DNA of 64,000 nt from Luteimonas sp. RC10 (GTDB lineage: Bacteria; Pseudomonadota; Gammaproteobacteria; Xanthomonadales; Xanthomonadaceae): positions 186,001-250,000 of the forward strand of contig NZ_JACHYJ010000002.1 of NCBI RefSeq assembly GCF_014192745.1, written 5' to 3'. The notes beneath the pieces were generated by a model, which was not told the DNA's origin, did not search any database, and worked only from the letters and a program-made list of their open reading frames with translations. This document shows, one piece after another, positions 7,782-16,113 of this stretch. The translations under genes and the position numbers were made by a program. How positions within the stretch are numbered: position 1 is the stretch's first letter; each line of letters begins with the position of its first letter.

Positions 7782-9341
7782 TCAGCGCTCGTAATTCTGC
7801 CGAACGAAGCGGTCGAACAGCCGCACACCGAAAGCAGAGGCGCCGGCCGGGGTTGTCGACAGTTCGTTGCCGTCGCGCCAGGCCATGCCGGCGATGTCCA
7901 GATGCGCCCACGCGCGACCCGGATCGATCCATTCGCCGATGAAATGCGCCGCCGTGCCCGAGCCCGGGCGGCCGCCGCCGTTGCGCAGGTCGGCGATCGG
8001 CGACTCGAGCAGTTTGCCGTAGCCCGGATGCATCGGCATGCGCCAGACCGGCTCACCGGCGGCCTGGCCGGCGGCGGTCAGCTGTGCGGCCAGGGCATTG
8101 TCGCGGGTGAACAGGCCGGCGTAGTCATTGCCCAGCGCGGTGACGATCGCGCCGGTCAGCGTGGCGATGTCGACGATCACCCGCGGGTTGTCCTGACGCT
8201 GCACATACCACAGCGCATCGACCAGCACCATGCGCCCTTCGGCATCGGTGCTCATGATTTCGTAGGTCTTGCCGGACGCCGTGCGCACCACGTCGCCGGG
8301 GCGCGCGGCAGTGCCCGAGGGCATGTTCTCGGCGAGCGCGGCGACAGCCACGGCGTTGACCTTGGCGTTGCGGCCCGCGAGTGCGAGCACGGCGCCGGTC
8401 GCGCTGGCCGCGCCGGTCATGTCGTACTTCATGCGCCACATGTTGTCGCTGCCCTTGATCGAGATGCCGCCGGTGTCGAAGGTGATGCCCTTGCCGACGA
8501 ACGCGACCGGCGCCTCGCCGCGCGTGCCCCCGTTGTAGCGCACGACCATCAGCCGCGGCGGTCGCGCACTGCCCTGCCCCACGGCCAGCAGGCTGCCCAT
8601 GCCCAGCTTCTCCATCGCCGGCACGTCGAGCACCTCGATGCTGACGTTCGCCTTGCCGGCGAAGGCTGCACGCGTGCGCGCGACGAACTCTTCCGGGTAC
8701 AGCACGTTGGCCGGCTCGGTGACGAGATCGCGCGCGAACGCCACACCCTCGGCCACCGCCTTCCAGTCGCCGTCCCACTGGCGCGCGGCTTCGGCGCCGG
8801 CGGGACTGCGCACGACCAGGGTGCCGGTGCCGGTTGCCTCGGTATCGCCACCGCTGCGGTATTTGTCGAAGCGGTACTGGCCCAGCGCCGCGCCAAACGC
8901 GAGTTGCGCGGCCGCGCCCGGTTCGGCGCCCTCCCACAGCACGTCGACCTGCGGCGCTCGACTGCGCGCGGCAAACCGTCCGACGAGGCCGCCGACGTCC
9001 TCGATCCGGCGCGCATCGGGCGTGCCTGCCCCGGTCCCGATCAGCAGCACGCGGTCGTAGCCGGCGATCCCCGGCAGGTCGAGCTGGCTGTCGGCCCTGC
9101 CGCTGAAGCCCGCCGCAGCGATGGCCCGCGAGAGTGCGCCCTGGCTGGCGGCGTCGATCCGCGCGAACGCACCGTCGCGCACAGCGCCCTCGGCCACTTC
9201 CGGGACCGCCAGCACCAGCGTGCCACCGGCCGGGGCCTGTGCGCTGTCGAAGCGGATGTCGCGCTGCGCGGCGGCAGGCAGGGCGAAGGTCGCGATCAGG
9301 CTCGCGAGCAGCAGCGGCTGCAGCGGTCGGGGTCGACGCAT
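7782..9341 (-). CDS. pepA: Exported leucyl aminopeptidase, M17 family
   Basis: 519 residues. It removes N-terminal residues from peptides using two metal ions. The metal and catalytic positions K284, D289, K296, D307, D366, E368 and R370 keep exactly the spacing of E. coli PepA (GKGITFDTGGISIKG, MKYDMTG, STDAEGRMVL). Unlike the cytosolic enzyme it starts with a clear Sec signal (MRRPRP, a Leu/Ala core, LPAAAQ cleaved near 26), so it should work in the periplasm or outside. The ATG at 9341 gives this signal. Single-gene unit; a tandem repeat cluster follows. Confidence 0.92.
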   Translation of the reverse strand: MRRPRPLQPLLLASLIATFALPAAAQRDIRFDSAQAPAGGTLVLAVPEVAEGAVRDGAFARIDAASQGALSRAIAAAGFSGRADSQLDLPGIAGYDRVLLIGTGAGTPDARRIEDVGGLVGRFAARSRAPQVDVLWEGAEPGAAAQLAFGAALGQYRFDKYRSGGDTEATGTGTLVVRSPAGAEAARQWDGDWKAVAEGVAFARDLVTEPANVLYPEEFVARTRAAFAGKANVSIEVLDVPAMEKLGMGSLLAVGQGSARPPRLMVVRYNGGTRGEAPVAFVGKGITFDTGGISIKGSDNMWRMKYDMTGAASATGAVLALAGRNAKVNAVAVAALAENMPSGTAARPGDVVRTASGKTYEIMSTDAEGRMVLVDALWYVQRQDNPRVIVDIATLTGAIVTALGNDYAGLFTRDNALAAQLTAAGQAAGEPVWRMPMHPGYGKLLESPIADLRNGGGRPGSGTAAHFIGEWIDPGRAWAHLDIAGMAWRDGNELSTTPAGASAFGVRLFDRFVRQNYER

Positions 9342-9450
9342 GGAATCTCCGAAAGGCGATGGGGCGGGCCCGCATGCGCGGGCAACCATCGACCTTAACA
9401 ATCCCGGCGCACCCGGCGCCGTGCCGATGGTCATGCCCGGCGGACCGCGC

Positions 9451-9666
9451 TCACGCTTTCGGAGAGCCATCCTTCGCGAGATGGCGGCTGGCCCACATGT
9501 TGTCGACGAGGTTGGGATAACGCCGACCGTGCTCATCGGCGCGCTGCTGCGCCGCATCCTTCTGCGCTGTGCTCAGCCGGGTACGTGCGGCTCGCGGCTT
9601 CGGGTTCGGCCGCGTCCACGGCTTGCTCTTGGGCTTGGGCTGCGCGCGGGTCGGCGTGCCGGACAT
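9451..9666 (-). CDS. Small conserved basic protein of unknown function
   Basis: 71 residues from ATG 9666. The N-terminal half is Pro/Lys/Arg rich (RAQPKPKSKPWTRPNPKPR) and looks disordered. The C-terminal half is more structured and ends NLVDNMWASRHLAKDGSPKA, a motif I recall from small Xanthomonadaceae hypothetical proteins. The frame is open upstream to 9774, but that extension has no conserved look. Nucleic-acid binding is possible from the charge only. No strong ribosome site is seen. Confidence 0.55.
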   Translation of the reverse strand: MSGTPTRAQPKPKSKPWTRPNPKPRAARTRLSTAQKDAAQQRADEHGRRYPNLVDNMWASRHLAKDGSPKA

Positions 9667-9789
9667 GACGATGCGCTCATCGAGTGCGAAGGAGAGCCCG
9701 TCCCCGTCCGCCGGCAGCAATGCCGGCCAGGACGACGACGGGACGATCAGAGCGTGCGACGACCGGCGTCGCATCGGCGTGACGTGGCG

Positions 9790-10155
9790 TCAGCGCGAGA
9801 GCATGTAGCCGGGCACGGCCATCAACCCGATCAGCACCACGATCGCGACGACGATCAGCACCACCCGCAGCGGATCGGCCCGCACGATGTCGGCGAAGGT
9901 CTCGGCGGTGCCCTCGCGTTCTGCCTGCGCCTGGGCTGCGCGCGCCTGCGTCTGGCGCTTGGCCTGGTAGTCGGCCATCAGCGCTTTGGCGCGCGGCAGG
10001 TCGTCGTTGTCGCGCAGCCAGATCCCGCCCTGCGAGATGCCGAACGGGCTGGGCCGGGTCTGGTACCAGTCGATGCGCGCCTCGTCGAGGAAGGCGCGCA
10101 CATCGGCGGCCTCGTCCTCGGGCACGTAGCGCAGGTTGAGCAGCAGTTTGGCCAT
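9790..10155 (-). CDS. DUF6164 family membrane protein
   Basis: 121 residues. The N-terminal soluble domain (MAKLLLNLRYVPEDE through IDWYQTRPSPFGISQGGIWLRD) resembles the DUF2007-like ferredoxin-fold domains. A basic/Gln-Ala-rich coiled stretch (about 55-80) follows, then one transmembrane helix near the C-terminus (VVLIVVAIVVLIGLMAV). This is the plan of DUF6164 proteins of xanthomonads, whose function is unknown. ATG 10155 is preceded by a purine-rich stretch. It seems to be a single-gene unit. Confidence 0.8.
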   Translation of the reverse strand: MAKLLLNLRYVPEDEAADVRAFLDEARIDWYQTRPSPFGISQGGIWLRDNDDLPRAKALMADYQAKRQTQARAAQAQAEREGTAETFADIVRADPLRVVLIVVAIVVLIGLMAVPGYMLSR

Positions 10156-10223
10156 GGGCGATCGGAGAAGACGGAGACGGCGGCGCCGCTGCAGCGGCAG
10201 CGTGCGGCGATGATAGCCCGGCC

Positions 10224-10847
10224 TCAGCGCTTGGTCGTCACCGCACGGCGCAGGTTGTGGCGTGCCTGCGCATCGAGCCGGGCATGGAAGCCGTCGTCAA
10301 GGTACAGCCGATCGCGCGCCAGCAGCGACTTGAGAAAGCGGCGACGGTTGAGCGCGTAGAGCCAACGCGGCACGTGGCGGTACTCGGACGCGATGCCGCG
10401 GTCGTAGGCATCGAATGCGGTCGGCTCGGCGCCGAGGATCGCCATATCGCAGTCGAGGAAGCGCCGGGTGTCGTCGCCCTGCGCATCGTGCGGGAAGTCG
10501 TCCGGCGCGAGGCTGCCGTGGCGCGCGGTGAGTTGGATCAGCTCGATCACGCGTGCGGTATCGACGCCCGCCTCGGGCAGCCAACGCGCGATCGCATCGG
10601 CCGCCAACTGCGCCGAGCGGGCCTCGTTGTCGCTGCGGCCGGCCTCGTAGATCGCGTCGTGATAGAGCACCGCCAGCCACACCTCGACCGGCTGCGCCCA
10701 GCCCTCATCCGCGGCGACGGCGTCGTAGTGGCGCAGCAGTTCGGCCACATGCTCGAGGTTGTGATAGGCGCGCGGCGGTGTGGCGTAGGCGGTCTCCAAC
10801 GCCGCCCGCATCGGCGGTGGCAACACGATCGGGTCCGGTCGGGTCAT
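10224..10847 (-). CDS. HD-superfamily metal-dependent phosphohydrolase
   Basis: 207 residues, matching predicted HD hydrolases of the COG4339 type. The metal-binding residues are in YHNLEHVAELL (His about 31 and 34) and the HD doublet in VLYHDAIYE (about 64-65). A conserved DCDMAILG (Asp) follows around residue 137. Substrate unknown; related proteins are often predicted to act on nucleotides or phosphoesters. The ATG overlaps the stop of the upstream DMT transporter (ATGA), so they form a two-gene unit. The longer open frame upstream lies inside that transporter gene and is rejected. Confidence 0.85.
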   Translation of the reverse strand: MTRPDPIVLPPPMRAALETAYATPPRAYHNLEHVAELLRHYDAVAADEGWAQPVEVWLAVLYHDAIYEAGRSDNEARSAQLAADAIARWLPEAGVDTARVIELIQLTARHGSLAPDDFPHDAQGDDTRRFLDCDMAILGAEPTAFDAYDRGIASEYRHVPRWLYALNRRRFLKSLLARDRLYLDDGFHARLDAQARHNLRRAVTTKR

Positions 10848-11308
10848 GTCGCCACCCGCCACGGCCGCACCACCAGCAGCGCGCCGATGCCCACCAGCAC
10901 CGCGCCAACGACGCGCATCGCGTCGATCGGGCGCGGCTGCGAGAGCACGCCGAAATGATCGACCAGCAGCGAGCCGACCAGTTGCCCGGCCACGATCAGG
11001 CAGATCATCCCGGCCGCACCGAGCCGCGGCACCAGCAAGGTGCCGCTGAACACGAACACCGCGCCGATCAGCCCGCCCAGCCACAGCCACGGCGGCAACG
11101 CGGCGAGCTCGCGCAGCGTCGGCCAGGGCGTGCGGCTGGCGGCGAGCGCAATGCCGAGCGCGCAGGTGCCGACAGCAAAGGAAACGAAGGACGCGAACAG
11201 CGCGCCGTGGGTCAACGCGCCCAGGCGTGCATTGAGCAATGCCTGCAAAGGCAACGCCATGCCCACGACCGCGGCGAGCGCGATGCTGGACCACAGCCAG
11301 ATGTTCAT
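10844..11308 (-). CDS. DMT-superfamily (YdcZ-type) transporter
   Basis: 154 residues with five predicted membrane helices (for example SSIALAAVVGMALPLQALL, ALFASFVSFAVGTCALGIAL, WLWLGGLIGAVFVFSG, GMICLIVAGQLVGSLLV, VGAVLVGIGALLVV). The early sequence PLQALLNARLG and the later LGAAGMICLIVAGQL are typical of the DMT_YdcZ family, half-sized drug/metabolite carriers that may dimerise. ATG 11308 has GGAG eight bases upstream; an ATG five codons earlier is less well placed. Substrate unknown. Confidence 0.85.
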   Translation of the reverse strand: MNIWLWSSIALAAVVGMALPLQALLNARLGALTHGALFASFVSFAVGTCALGIALAASRTPWPTLRELAALPPWLWLGGLIGAVFVFSGTLLVPRLGAAGMICLIVAGQLVGSLLVDHFGVLSQPRPIDAMRVVGAVLVGIGALLVVRPWRVAT

Positions 11309-11337
11309 GCGGGACTCCGGCACGGCGGCGGATCAGT

Positions 11338-12642
11338 CTACGTGCCGCGGCCGGCGTCTGCGCGCGCGCTTGCCGCCGGGCGGTCGCGCGGCAAGGCCAG
11401 CAGTGCGCCCAGACTCAACAGCGCCGCCACCGCGAGGTAGGCGCCGACCGCCTGCAGGCCGAAGCGCCCGCCCAGCCACGTCGCCAGGTACGGCGCGAGC
11501 GAAGCGCCGAAGATACCGGCCAGATTGAACGCCAGCGAGGCGCCGGTGTAACGCACGGTGGCGGGGAACAGTTCGGCCAACAGCGTGCCGACCGGGCCAT
11601 AGGTCAGGCCCATCAGCGCCAGGCCGAGCATCAGGAACGCAAGTGTGGCGCCGGGGCTGCCGGCGACGAACAACGGCGCAAAGCCCAGCAGGCCGAACAG
11701 CGCGATCGCGATGCTGGCCAGGATCATCGTGCGACGACGACCGACGCGATCGGCATACAGCGCCGAGACTGGAATCGTCGCGGCGAAGCACAGCACGCCG
11801 ACCAGTTGCAGCAGCAGGAACTGCTCACGGGTATAGCCAAGCTGCGCGGTGCCCCAGCTCAGCGCGAAGACCGTCATCAGATAGAACAGCACGAACGTCG
11901 CCAGCGCCAGCAGCGTACCCAGCACCACGCCACGGCCATGGCGCAGCAGCACTTCGCGCATCGGCAGGCGCACCCGCGCATGGCGGTCGAGCACGCGCTG
12001 GAAATCGGGCGTTTCGGTGATGCGCAGGCGCACCCACAGACCGACGAGCACCAGCAGGGCACTGGCCAGGAACGGAATGCGCCAGCCCCAGGCGAGGAAC
12101 GCGGCCTCGTCCATCAGCCGGCCAAGCAACAGGAAGGTGGAGGTCGACAGGAAGAAGCCCAGCGGCGCGCCGAGCTGAGGAAACATGCCGTACCAGGCGC
12201 GCTTGCCCGGTGGCGCATTCTCGGTCGCCAGCAGCACCGCCCCACCCCACTCGCCGCCCAGTCCCAGGCCCTGGCCGAAGCGGCACAGCGCCAGCGCGAT
12301 CGGCGCGGCGATGCCGATCTGGGCGTGCGTGGGCAGCAGGCCGATGACGACGGTGGAGATGCCCATCGTCAGCAGCGCGGCGACGAGCGTGGCCTTGCGA
12401 CCGATGCGGTCGCCATAGTGGCCGAAGACCGCCGAACCGATCGGGCGGGCGATGAACGCCAACGCGAACGTGGCGAGCGATTGCAGCGTGGCCGCGGCCG
12501 GATCGGCGTCGGGAAAGAACAGCGCCGGAAACACCAGCACCGCGGCCGTGGCGTAGATATAGAAGTCGAAGAACTCGATGGTCGTGCCGATCAGGCTGGC
12601 GAACAGCACACGGCCTTTCGAGTTGGGCGGCGTCGTGGACAT
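11338..12642 (-). CDS. MFS metabolite:H+ symporter (ProP/ShiA-like)
   Basis: 434 residues with 12 predicted helices. The opening (LFASLIGTTIEFFDFYIYATAA) is the signature of the metabolite:proton symporter family, which carries small carboxylates, proline/betaine or shikimate. The loop motif GHYGDRIGRK between helices 2 and 3 and RFGQGLGLGGEWGGA in helix 4 are also typical. ATG 12642 gives a normal N-terminus. Cytoplasmic membrane. Upstream lies a block of tandem repeats rather than a recognisable promoter, so regulation cannot be read. Confidence 0.9.
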   Translation of the reverse strand: MSTTPPNSKGRVLFASLIGTTIEFFDFYIYATAAVLVFPALFFPDADPAAATLQSLATFALAFIARPIGSAVFGHYGDRIGRKATLVAALLTMGISTVVIGLLPTHAQIGIAAPIALALCRFGQGLGLGGEWGGAVLLATENAPPGKRAWYGMFPQLGAPLGFFLSTSTFLLLGRLMDEAAFLAWGWRIPFLASALLVLVGLWVRLRITETPDFQRVLDRHARVRLPMREVLLRHGRGVVLGTLLALATFVLFYLMTVFALSWGTAQLGYTREQFLLLQLVGVLCFAATIPVSALYADRVGRRRTMILASIAIALFGLLGFAPLFVAGSPGATLAFLMLGLALMGLTYGPVGTLLAELFPATVRYTGASLAFNLAGIFGASLAPYLATWLGGRFGLQAVGAYLAVAALLSLGALLALPRDRPAASARADAGRGT

Positions 12643-12719
12643 GGCGAAAGCGGCGCGGGGGGAGCCGGCATTCTGGACAGGACGGGCCGTGGCTTGCAAA
12701 GGTGCGGACTGCGCCGCGT

Positions 12720-13073
12720 CCCCTCACCCGCCTGCGGCGGAATTCGACACGCGCAGCGTGTCGGGTGGGGCGCGGGCTCGGCGCGGAAAGCGCCCCCCAT
12801 CCCAGCCTTCCACCCGAAAAGTGCGCAATGCCCCGCAACGCGGGGAGGCGCCAGGCACCGCACACGATCACCTCCCCCGCGCGCGGGGGAGGTCGACACG
12901 CGCAGCGTGTCGGGTGGGGCGCGGGCTCGGCGCGGAAAGCGCCCCCCATCCCAGCCTTCCACCCGAAAAGGGCGCAATGCCCCGCAACGCGGGGAGGCGC
13001 CAGGCACTGCACACGATCACCTCCCCCGCGTGCGGGGGAGGTCGACACGCGCAGCGTGTCGGGTGGGGGCACG
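12720..13073. repeat. Tandem array of a 149-bp unit with double hairpins
   Basis: The landmark CGACACGC/GCGTGTCG recurs with its GACAC core at 12746, 12895 and 13044, exactly 149 bp apart. Two full units differ at only a few bases, and a third copy is cut to its hairpin part. Each unit holds the dyads ACCTCCCCCGC/GCGGGGGAGGT and CGACACGC/GCGTGTCG, then GGTGGGG, GCGCGGAAAGCGCC and CCCGCAACGCGGGG. It fills almost all of the 450-base gap between the MFS gene and the TonB receptor gene. Near-identity suggests recent duplication. Confidence 0.92.
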
Positions 13074-13095
13074 GGCCCGCCCGACACGCCCCCGA

Positions 13096-15312
13096 TCAGA
13101 ACGTCGTACGCAGCGACAGCGTGACGTTGCGCGGCTCGCCGTAGAAGTTGCCGCGGCCGGTGGCGGAGATGCGGGTGTAGTAGACCTTGTCGAACAGGTT
13201 GCCCACGTTCAAGCGCACGGTCAGGTTGTCACGCACCCGGTACCCCACCAGCGCATCGACCACGGCGTAGCCGCCTTGCCGCACCACGGTCGGCACGGCC
13301 GCCTCCGCAATGCCGCCCTCGACCGGCGAGTACCAGTTCACGCCCGCCCCCAGCTGCAATCCCGCCAGCACGCCGGCGGTCACGTCGTAGTGCGTGAACA
13401 GCTTCAGGCCGTGCTTGGGCGAGATCCGCGTGAACGGCCGGTTCTCGTTGGTGGTGTCCTTCGCATAGGCGTTGATGTTGTAGGCGTAGCCGCCGAAGAT
13501 CGACCAGTTGTCGGTGATGCGGCCGTTGGCTTCGAGTTCGACGCCCTTCGATTCCACCTCGCCTTCGGCGACGTAGAAGCCCTCGTTGTCGGGATCGGGC
13601 TGGGCGCGGCCGACCTGGTCGATGCGATAGGCGGCTGCGCTGAGCAGCAGGCGACCGTCCATCAGCGCGCCCTTGACGCCGCCTTCCCACTGCTCGCCGC
13701 GCGAGGGATCGATCAATCTGCCGTCGGCGGTGCGGTTCTGCTGCGGCTGCAGGCTCTCGACGTAGCTGCCATAGGCCGTCCACTGCGTGCTCAACGCGTA
13801 GGTCAGGCCGGCGAACGGCGTGACTTCCGACGGCATGCGGTTCTCGGTCCACGGCCCCAGACGCACCGGCTGCGGATTGCTCAGGCTGGGACGGTCGCGG
13901 GTGAAGCCGTCGCGCTGTTCGATCTGCCACTGACTCAGGCGCGCGCCGGCCAACAGGTGCAGGTGCTCGCTCAGGCTCAGGTTGGCATGGCCGTACACGC
14001 CCCACTGGCGGGTCTTGCTCAGGCCCCCGCTGTTGGGCTGGTAGGCCGGACGCGGGATCGCGGTATCGGGATTGAACACGTCGATGCGCGCGAACGCACT
14101 GTCGCGCCATTCGACGTAGCTGTAGTCGCTCTTCTGCAGGTCGGCGCCGATCAGCACGTCATGGTCGCGACCGAACAGTTCGAACGCGCCGCCGACGTTG
14201 ACGTCGACACTGGTCCAGCGCTCGGTGGTGTCGCCGTAGTAGGCGATCTGGTTGACCCAGCCGTTGTCCGGCCGGACCGCGCCGTTGCCGACGTAGGCGT
14301 AGTAGTTCTCGGACTCGTCGCGGGCACGCTGGAACGTGACCTTGGCGCGCCAGTCCTCGCCCAGACGCCAGTCGAGTTCGGCAAAGCCGACGAGGCTCTG
14401 GCTGTCGAGCGCGTTCCAGTCGGCGCCCAGATACGTGGACCGCCGGACCGGCAGCAGACCGCCGCCCACGTAGCCCGGCAGGCCGGTCTGGATCGGCGCC
14501 AGGTAATCCTGATAGTGCGCACCGACGGTCAGCGTGGCGGCGTCGCCCAGGTCCAGCGAGGTCACGCCATAGGCGACGTAGCGCTCGCGGCGGCCGACGT
14601 CGTAGAACATGTCGGATTCGTGCGCCGAGGCCGCGAAGCGGCCGCGCAGTTGCCCACCCTCGACCAGCGGCCCGCCGACATCGATCTCGGCGCGGGTGTT
14701 GTCCCAGCTGCCGGCCAGCAGCGCGCCGCTGGCGTGGAAGGTGTGTTGCGGGCGCTTGCGCACGAGGTTGATCGCGCCGCCGGGCTGCGCGGCACCGGAG
14801 AACAGGCTCGATGCACCGCGCAGGACCTCGACACTCTCGTATACGGTCAGGTCCGGGCGCGGCCCCGGATAGCCGGTCGAGGGCACGCCATCGATGAGAT
14901 AGGTGCTGATGTTGAACCCGCGCGAGATGTAGGTCTGCCCCTCGGAGCTGACGCCCGTCACCGTGATGCCCGGCGTCTGCAGTAGCGCGTCCTCGAGCGT
15001 GTAGAGATTGCGCAGCTCGATCTGCTCGCGCGAGATCACCGAGATCGTCTGCGGAATGTCCTTCAGGTCCACCGCCTGCTTGATCCCGGCCGCGTAGCGC
15101 GTGCCGTGCACGTCCACCTGGTCGAGCGAGGTCGCATCCGCGTACCGGCCGCTGTCGTTGTCTTCGGCCTGCGCCAGCAGCGGCGCGGCCGCCACGAGCA
15201 CCCCGAGCGCCAGCGCCAATGGACGACGGGCCGGCGGCGCAGTCGTGGCGACGGCGCAGCCGAGCACGGGGGACGTGGTGGGGCGGACAGGTCGAGCGGT
15301 ACAACGGGACAT
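13096..15312 (-). CDS. TonB-dependent siderophore receptor
   Basis: 738 residues. An outer-membrane beta-barrel that imports ferric siderophore with energy from TonB. After a long signal (cleavage near 48, LLAQAED) a TonB-box-like VDVHG lies near residue 66. A plug domain (about 85-190: DIPQTISVISREQI, then LLQTPGITVTG, YLIDGVP, VEVLRGASSLFSG, PGGAINLVRKRP) is followed by the barrel. The last residue is Phe (SLRTTF), the outer-membrane insertion signal. Layout fits the FpvA/FhuE/PupB type. Upstream there is a perfect TTGACA overlapped downstream by a Fur-type box, so iron repression is likely. The siderophore cannot be named. Confidence 0.93.
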   Translation of the reverse strand: MSRCTARPVRPTTSPVLGCAVATTAPPARRPLALALGVLVAAAPLLAQAEDNDSGRYADATSLDQVDVHGTRYAAGIKQAVDLKDIPQTISVISREQIELRNLYTLEDALLQTPGITVTGVSSEGQTYISRGFNISTYLIDGVPSTGYPGPRPDLTVYESVEVLRGASSLFSGAAQPGGAINLVRKRPQHTFHASGALLAGSWDNTRAEIDVGGPLVEGGQLRGRFAASAHESDMFYDVGRRERYVAYGVTSLDLGDAATLTVGAHYQDYLAPIQTGLPGYVGGGLLPVRRSTYLGADWNALDSQSLVGFAELDWRLGEDWRAKVTFQRARDESENYYAYVGNGAVRPDNGWVNQIAYYGDTTERWTSVDVNVGGAFELFGRDHDVLIGADLQKSDYSYVEWRDSAFARIDVFNPDTAIPRPAYQPNSGGLSKTRQWGVYGHANLSLSEHLHLLAGARLSQWQIEQRDGFTRDRPSLSNPQPVRLGPWTENRMPSEVTPFAGLTYALSTQWTAYGSYVESLQPQQNRTADGRLIDPSRGEQWEGGVKGALMDGRLLLSAAAYRIDQVGRAQPDPDNEGFYVAEGEVESKGVELEANGRITDNWSIFGGYAYNINAYAKDTTNENRPFTRISPKHGLKLFTHYDVTAGVLAGLQLGAGVNWYSPVEGGIAEAAVPTVVRQGGYAVVDALVGYRVRDNLTVRLNVGNLFDKVYYTRISATGRGNFYGEPRNVTLSLRTTF

Positions 15313-15454
15313 GGGGGTTCCTTAGGACGGGCAAAAGGCGGCACGCGTCGCGCGCCAAAGCGACGCGACGGGTGGCAGGGAGGGCTGGCCGGTGCGAGCG
15401 GTCTCGCACGGGTGGCGACTGCGACGGATCAGCGCCGTATGCATGCGCCGATAC

Positions 15455-15487
15455 GAGAATGATTATCGTTCGTTAACGAACTGTCAA
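15455..15487 (-). promoter_or_regulatory. Fur-type box and promoter of the TonB receptor gene
   Basis: On the minus strand a perfect TTGACA (15482-15487) is followed by the perfect 14-bp palindrome GTTCGTTAACGAAC (15468-15481). Next comes a 19-bp Fur-type site (plus strand GAGAATGATTATCGTTCGT, 15455-15473; 13 of 19 match the classical box). The box covers the likely -10 (TAATCA, 16 bases from the -35), the right place to block transcription when iron is plentiful. It lies 143 bases before the start codon. Confidence 0.75.
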
Positions 15488-15551
15488 CGCTCCACTTCAC
15501 TTCTGGCCGAGCCGGCGCGCTTGGGCCGCAGCTGTGATGACGCTGCCACGG

Positions 15552-15603
15552 TCGACACCTCGGCACGTCGCGGCTATGATTAGCCGCCATATCATCTGGC
15601 GGC
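15552..15603 (+). promoter_or_regulatory. Promoter and dyad operator of the marR gene
   Basis: TCGACA (15552-15557), a 17-base spacer and TATGAT (15575-15580) make a strong sigma-70-type promoter. Directly after the -10 lies GCCGCCA (15583-15589), seven bases, then TGGCGGC (15597-15603), a perfect dyad sitting on the expected transcription start. This is the usual place for a self-repressing MarR protein to bind. The start codon follows at 15610. Confidence 0.65.
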
Positions 15604-15609
15604 ACCCTT

Positions 15610-16113
15610 ATGGAATTGGCGCAGAAGTACAGGGCATTGCTGCAGGAAGCCGAGCATCGGCAACTCCCGGATGTCGACGGCATGGCCCTGTGCTTCCAGA
15701 CACTGTCATTGGCCGCAGCGATCGATCGCGATTGCGCCGCGCTGCTGGCCCCCCATGGCCTGTCGGAAGGGCGCTTTGTGCTGCTCTTCCTGCTCCAGGC
15801 CGGCGACGGGCTGGCCCCGCATGCACTGGCCGAACGCGCGGGCGTCACCCGCGCCACCGTCACCGGGCTGCTTGACGGCCTGGCACGCAACGGCCTGATC
15901 GAACGCCGGGCCGATCCCCATGATCGCCGCGCCCTGCGCATCCACCTCACCCGCAAGGGCAAACAGCGGGCGCGTCAGGTGTTCGATGCGCACACGCGGT
16001 GGATCGCCAGCCTGTTCGGTGGATTGAGCGCAAGCGAGTGCACGCAGTTGGCGACGCTGCTGGACAAGGTCGCAACGCGGCTGCCCCATGCCCTGGAGGC
16101 GGCGACGCGATGA
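15610..16113 (+). CDS. MarR-family transcriptional regulator
   Basis: 167 residues. Winged-helix DNA-binding domain at about 60-125: LAERAGVTRATVTGLLDGLARNGLIER is the recognition helix-turn-helix, and DPHDRRALRIHLTRKGK is the wing with the conserved DxR. MarR proteins are usually dimeric repressors released by small phenolics, oxidants or metals. It is the first gene of a pair: its TGA overlaps the ATG of the DNA-repair gene by 4 bases. Its own promoter carries a perfect dyad at the start site, so autorepression and control of the repair gene are likely. Confidence 0.9.
   Translation: MELAQKYRALLQEAEHRQLPDVDGMALCFQTLSLAAAIDRDCAALLAPHGLSEGRFVLLFLLQAGDGLAPHALAERAGVTRATVTGLLDGLARNGLIERRADPHDRRALRIHLTRKGKQRARQVFDAHTRWIASLFGGLSASECTQLATLLDKVATRLPHALEAATR

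Noticed and set aside
11239..14985. Plus-strand open frame of 1248 codons across an MFS gene, repeats and the TonB receptor gene
   Set aside because: Low-complexity Arg/Gln/Ala translation running through three unrelated loci; antisense shadow.
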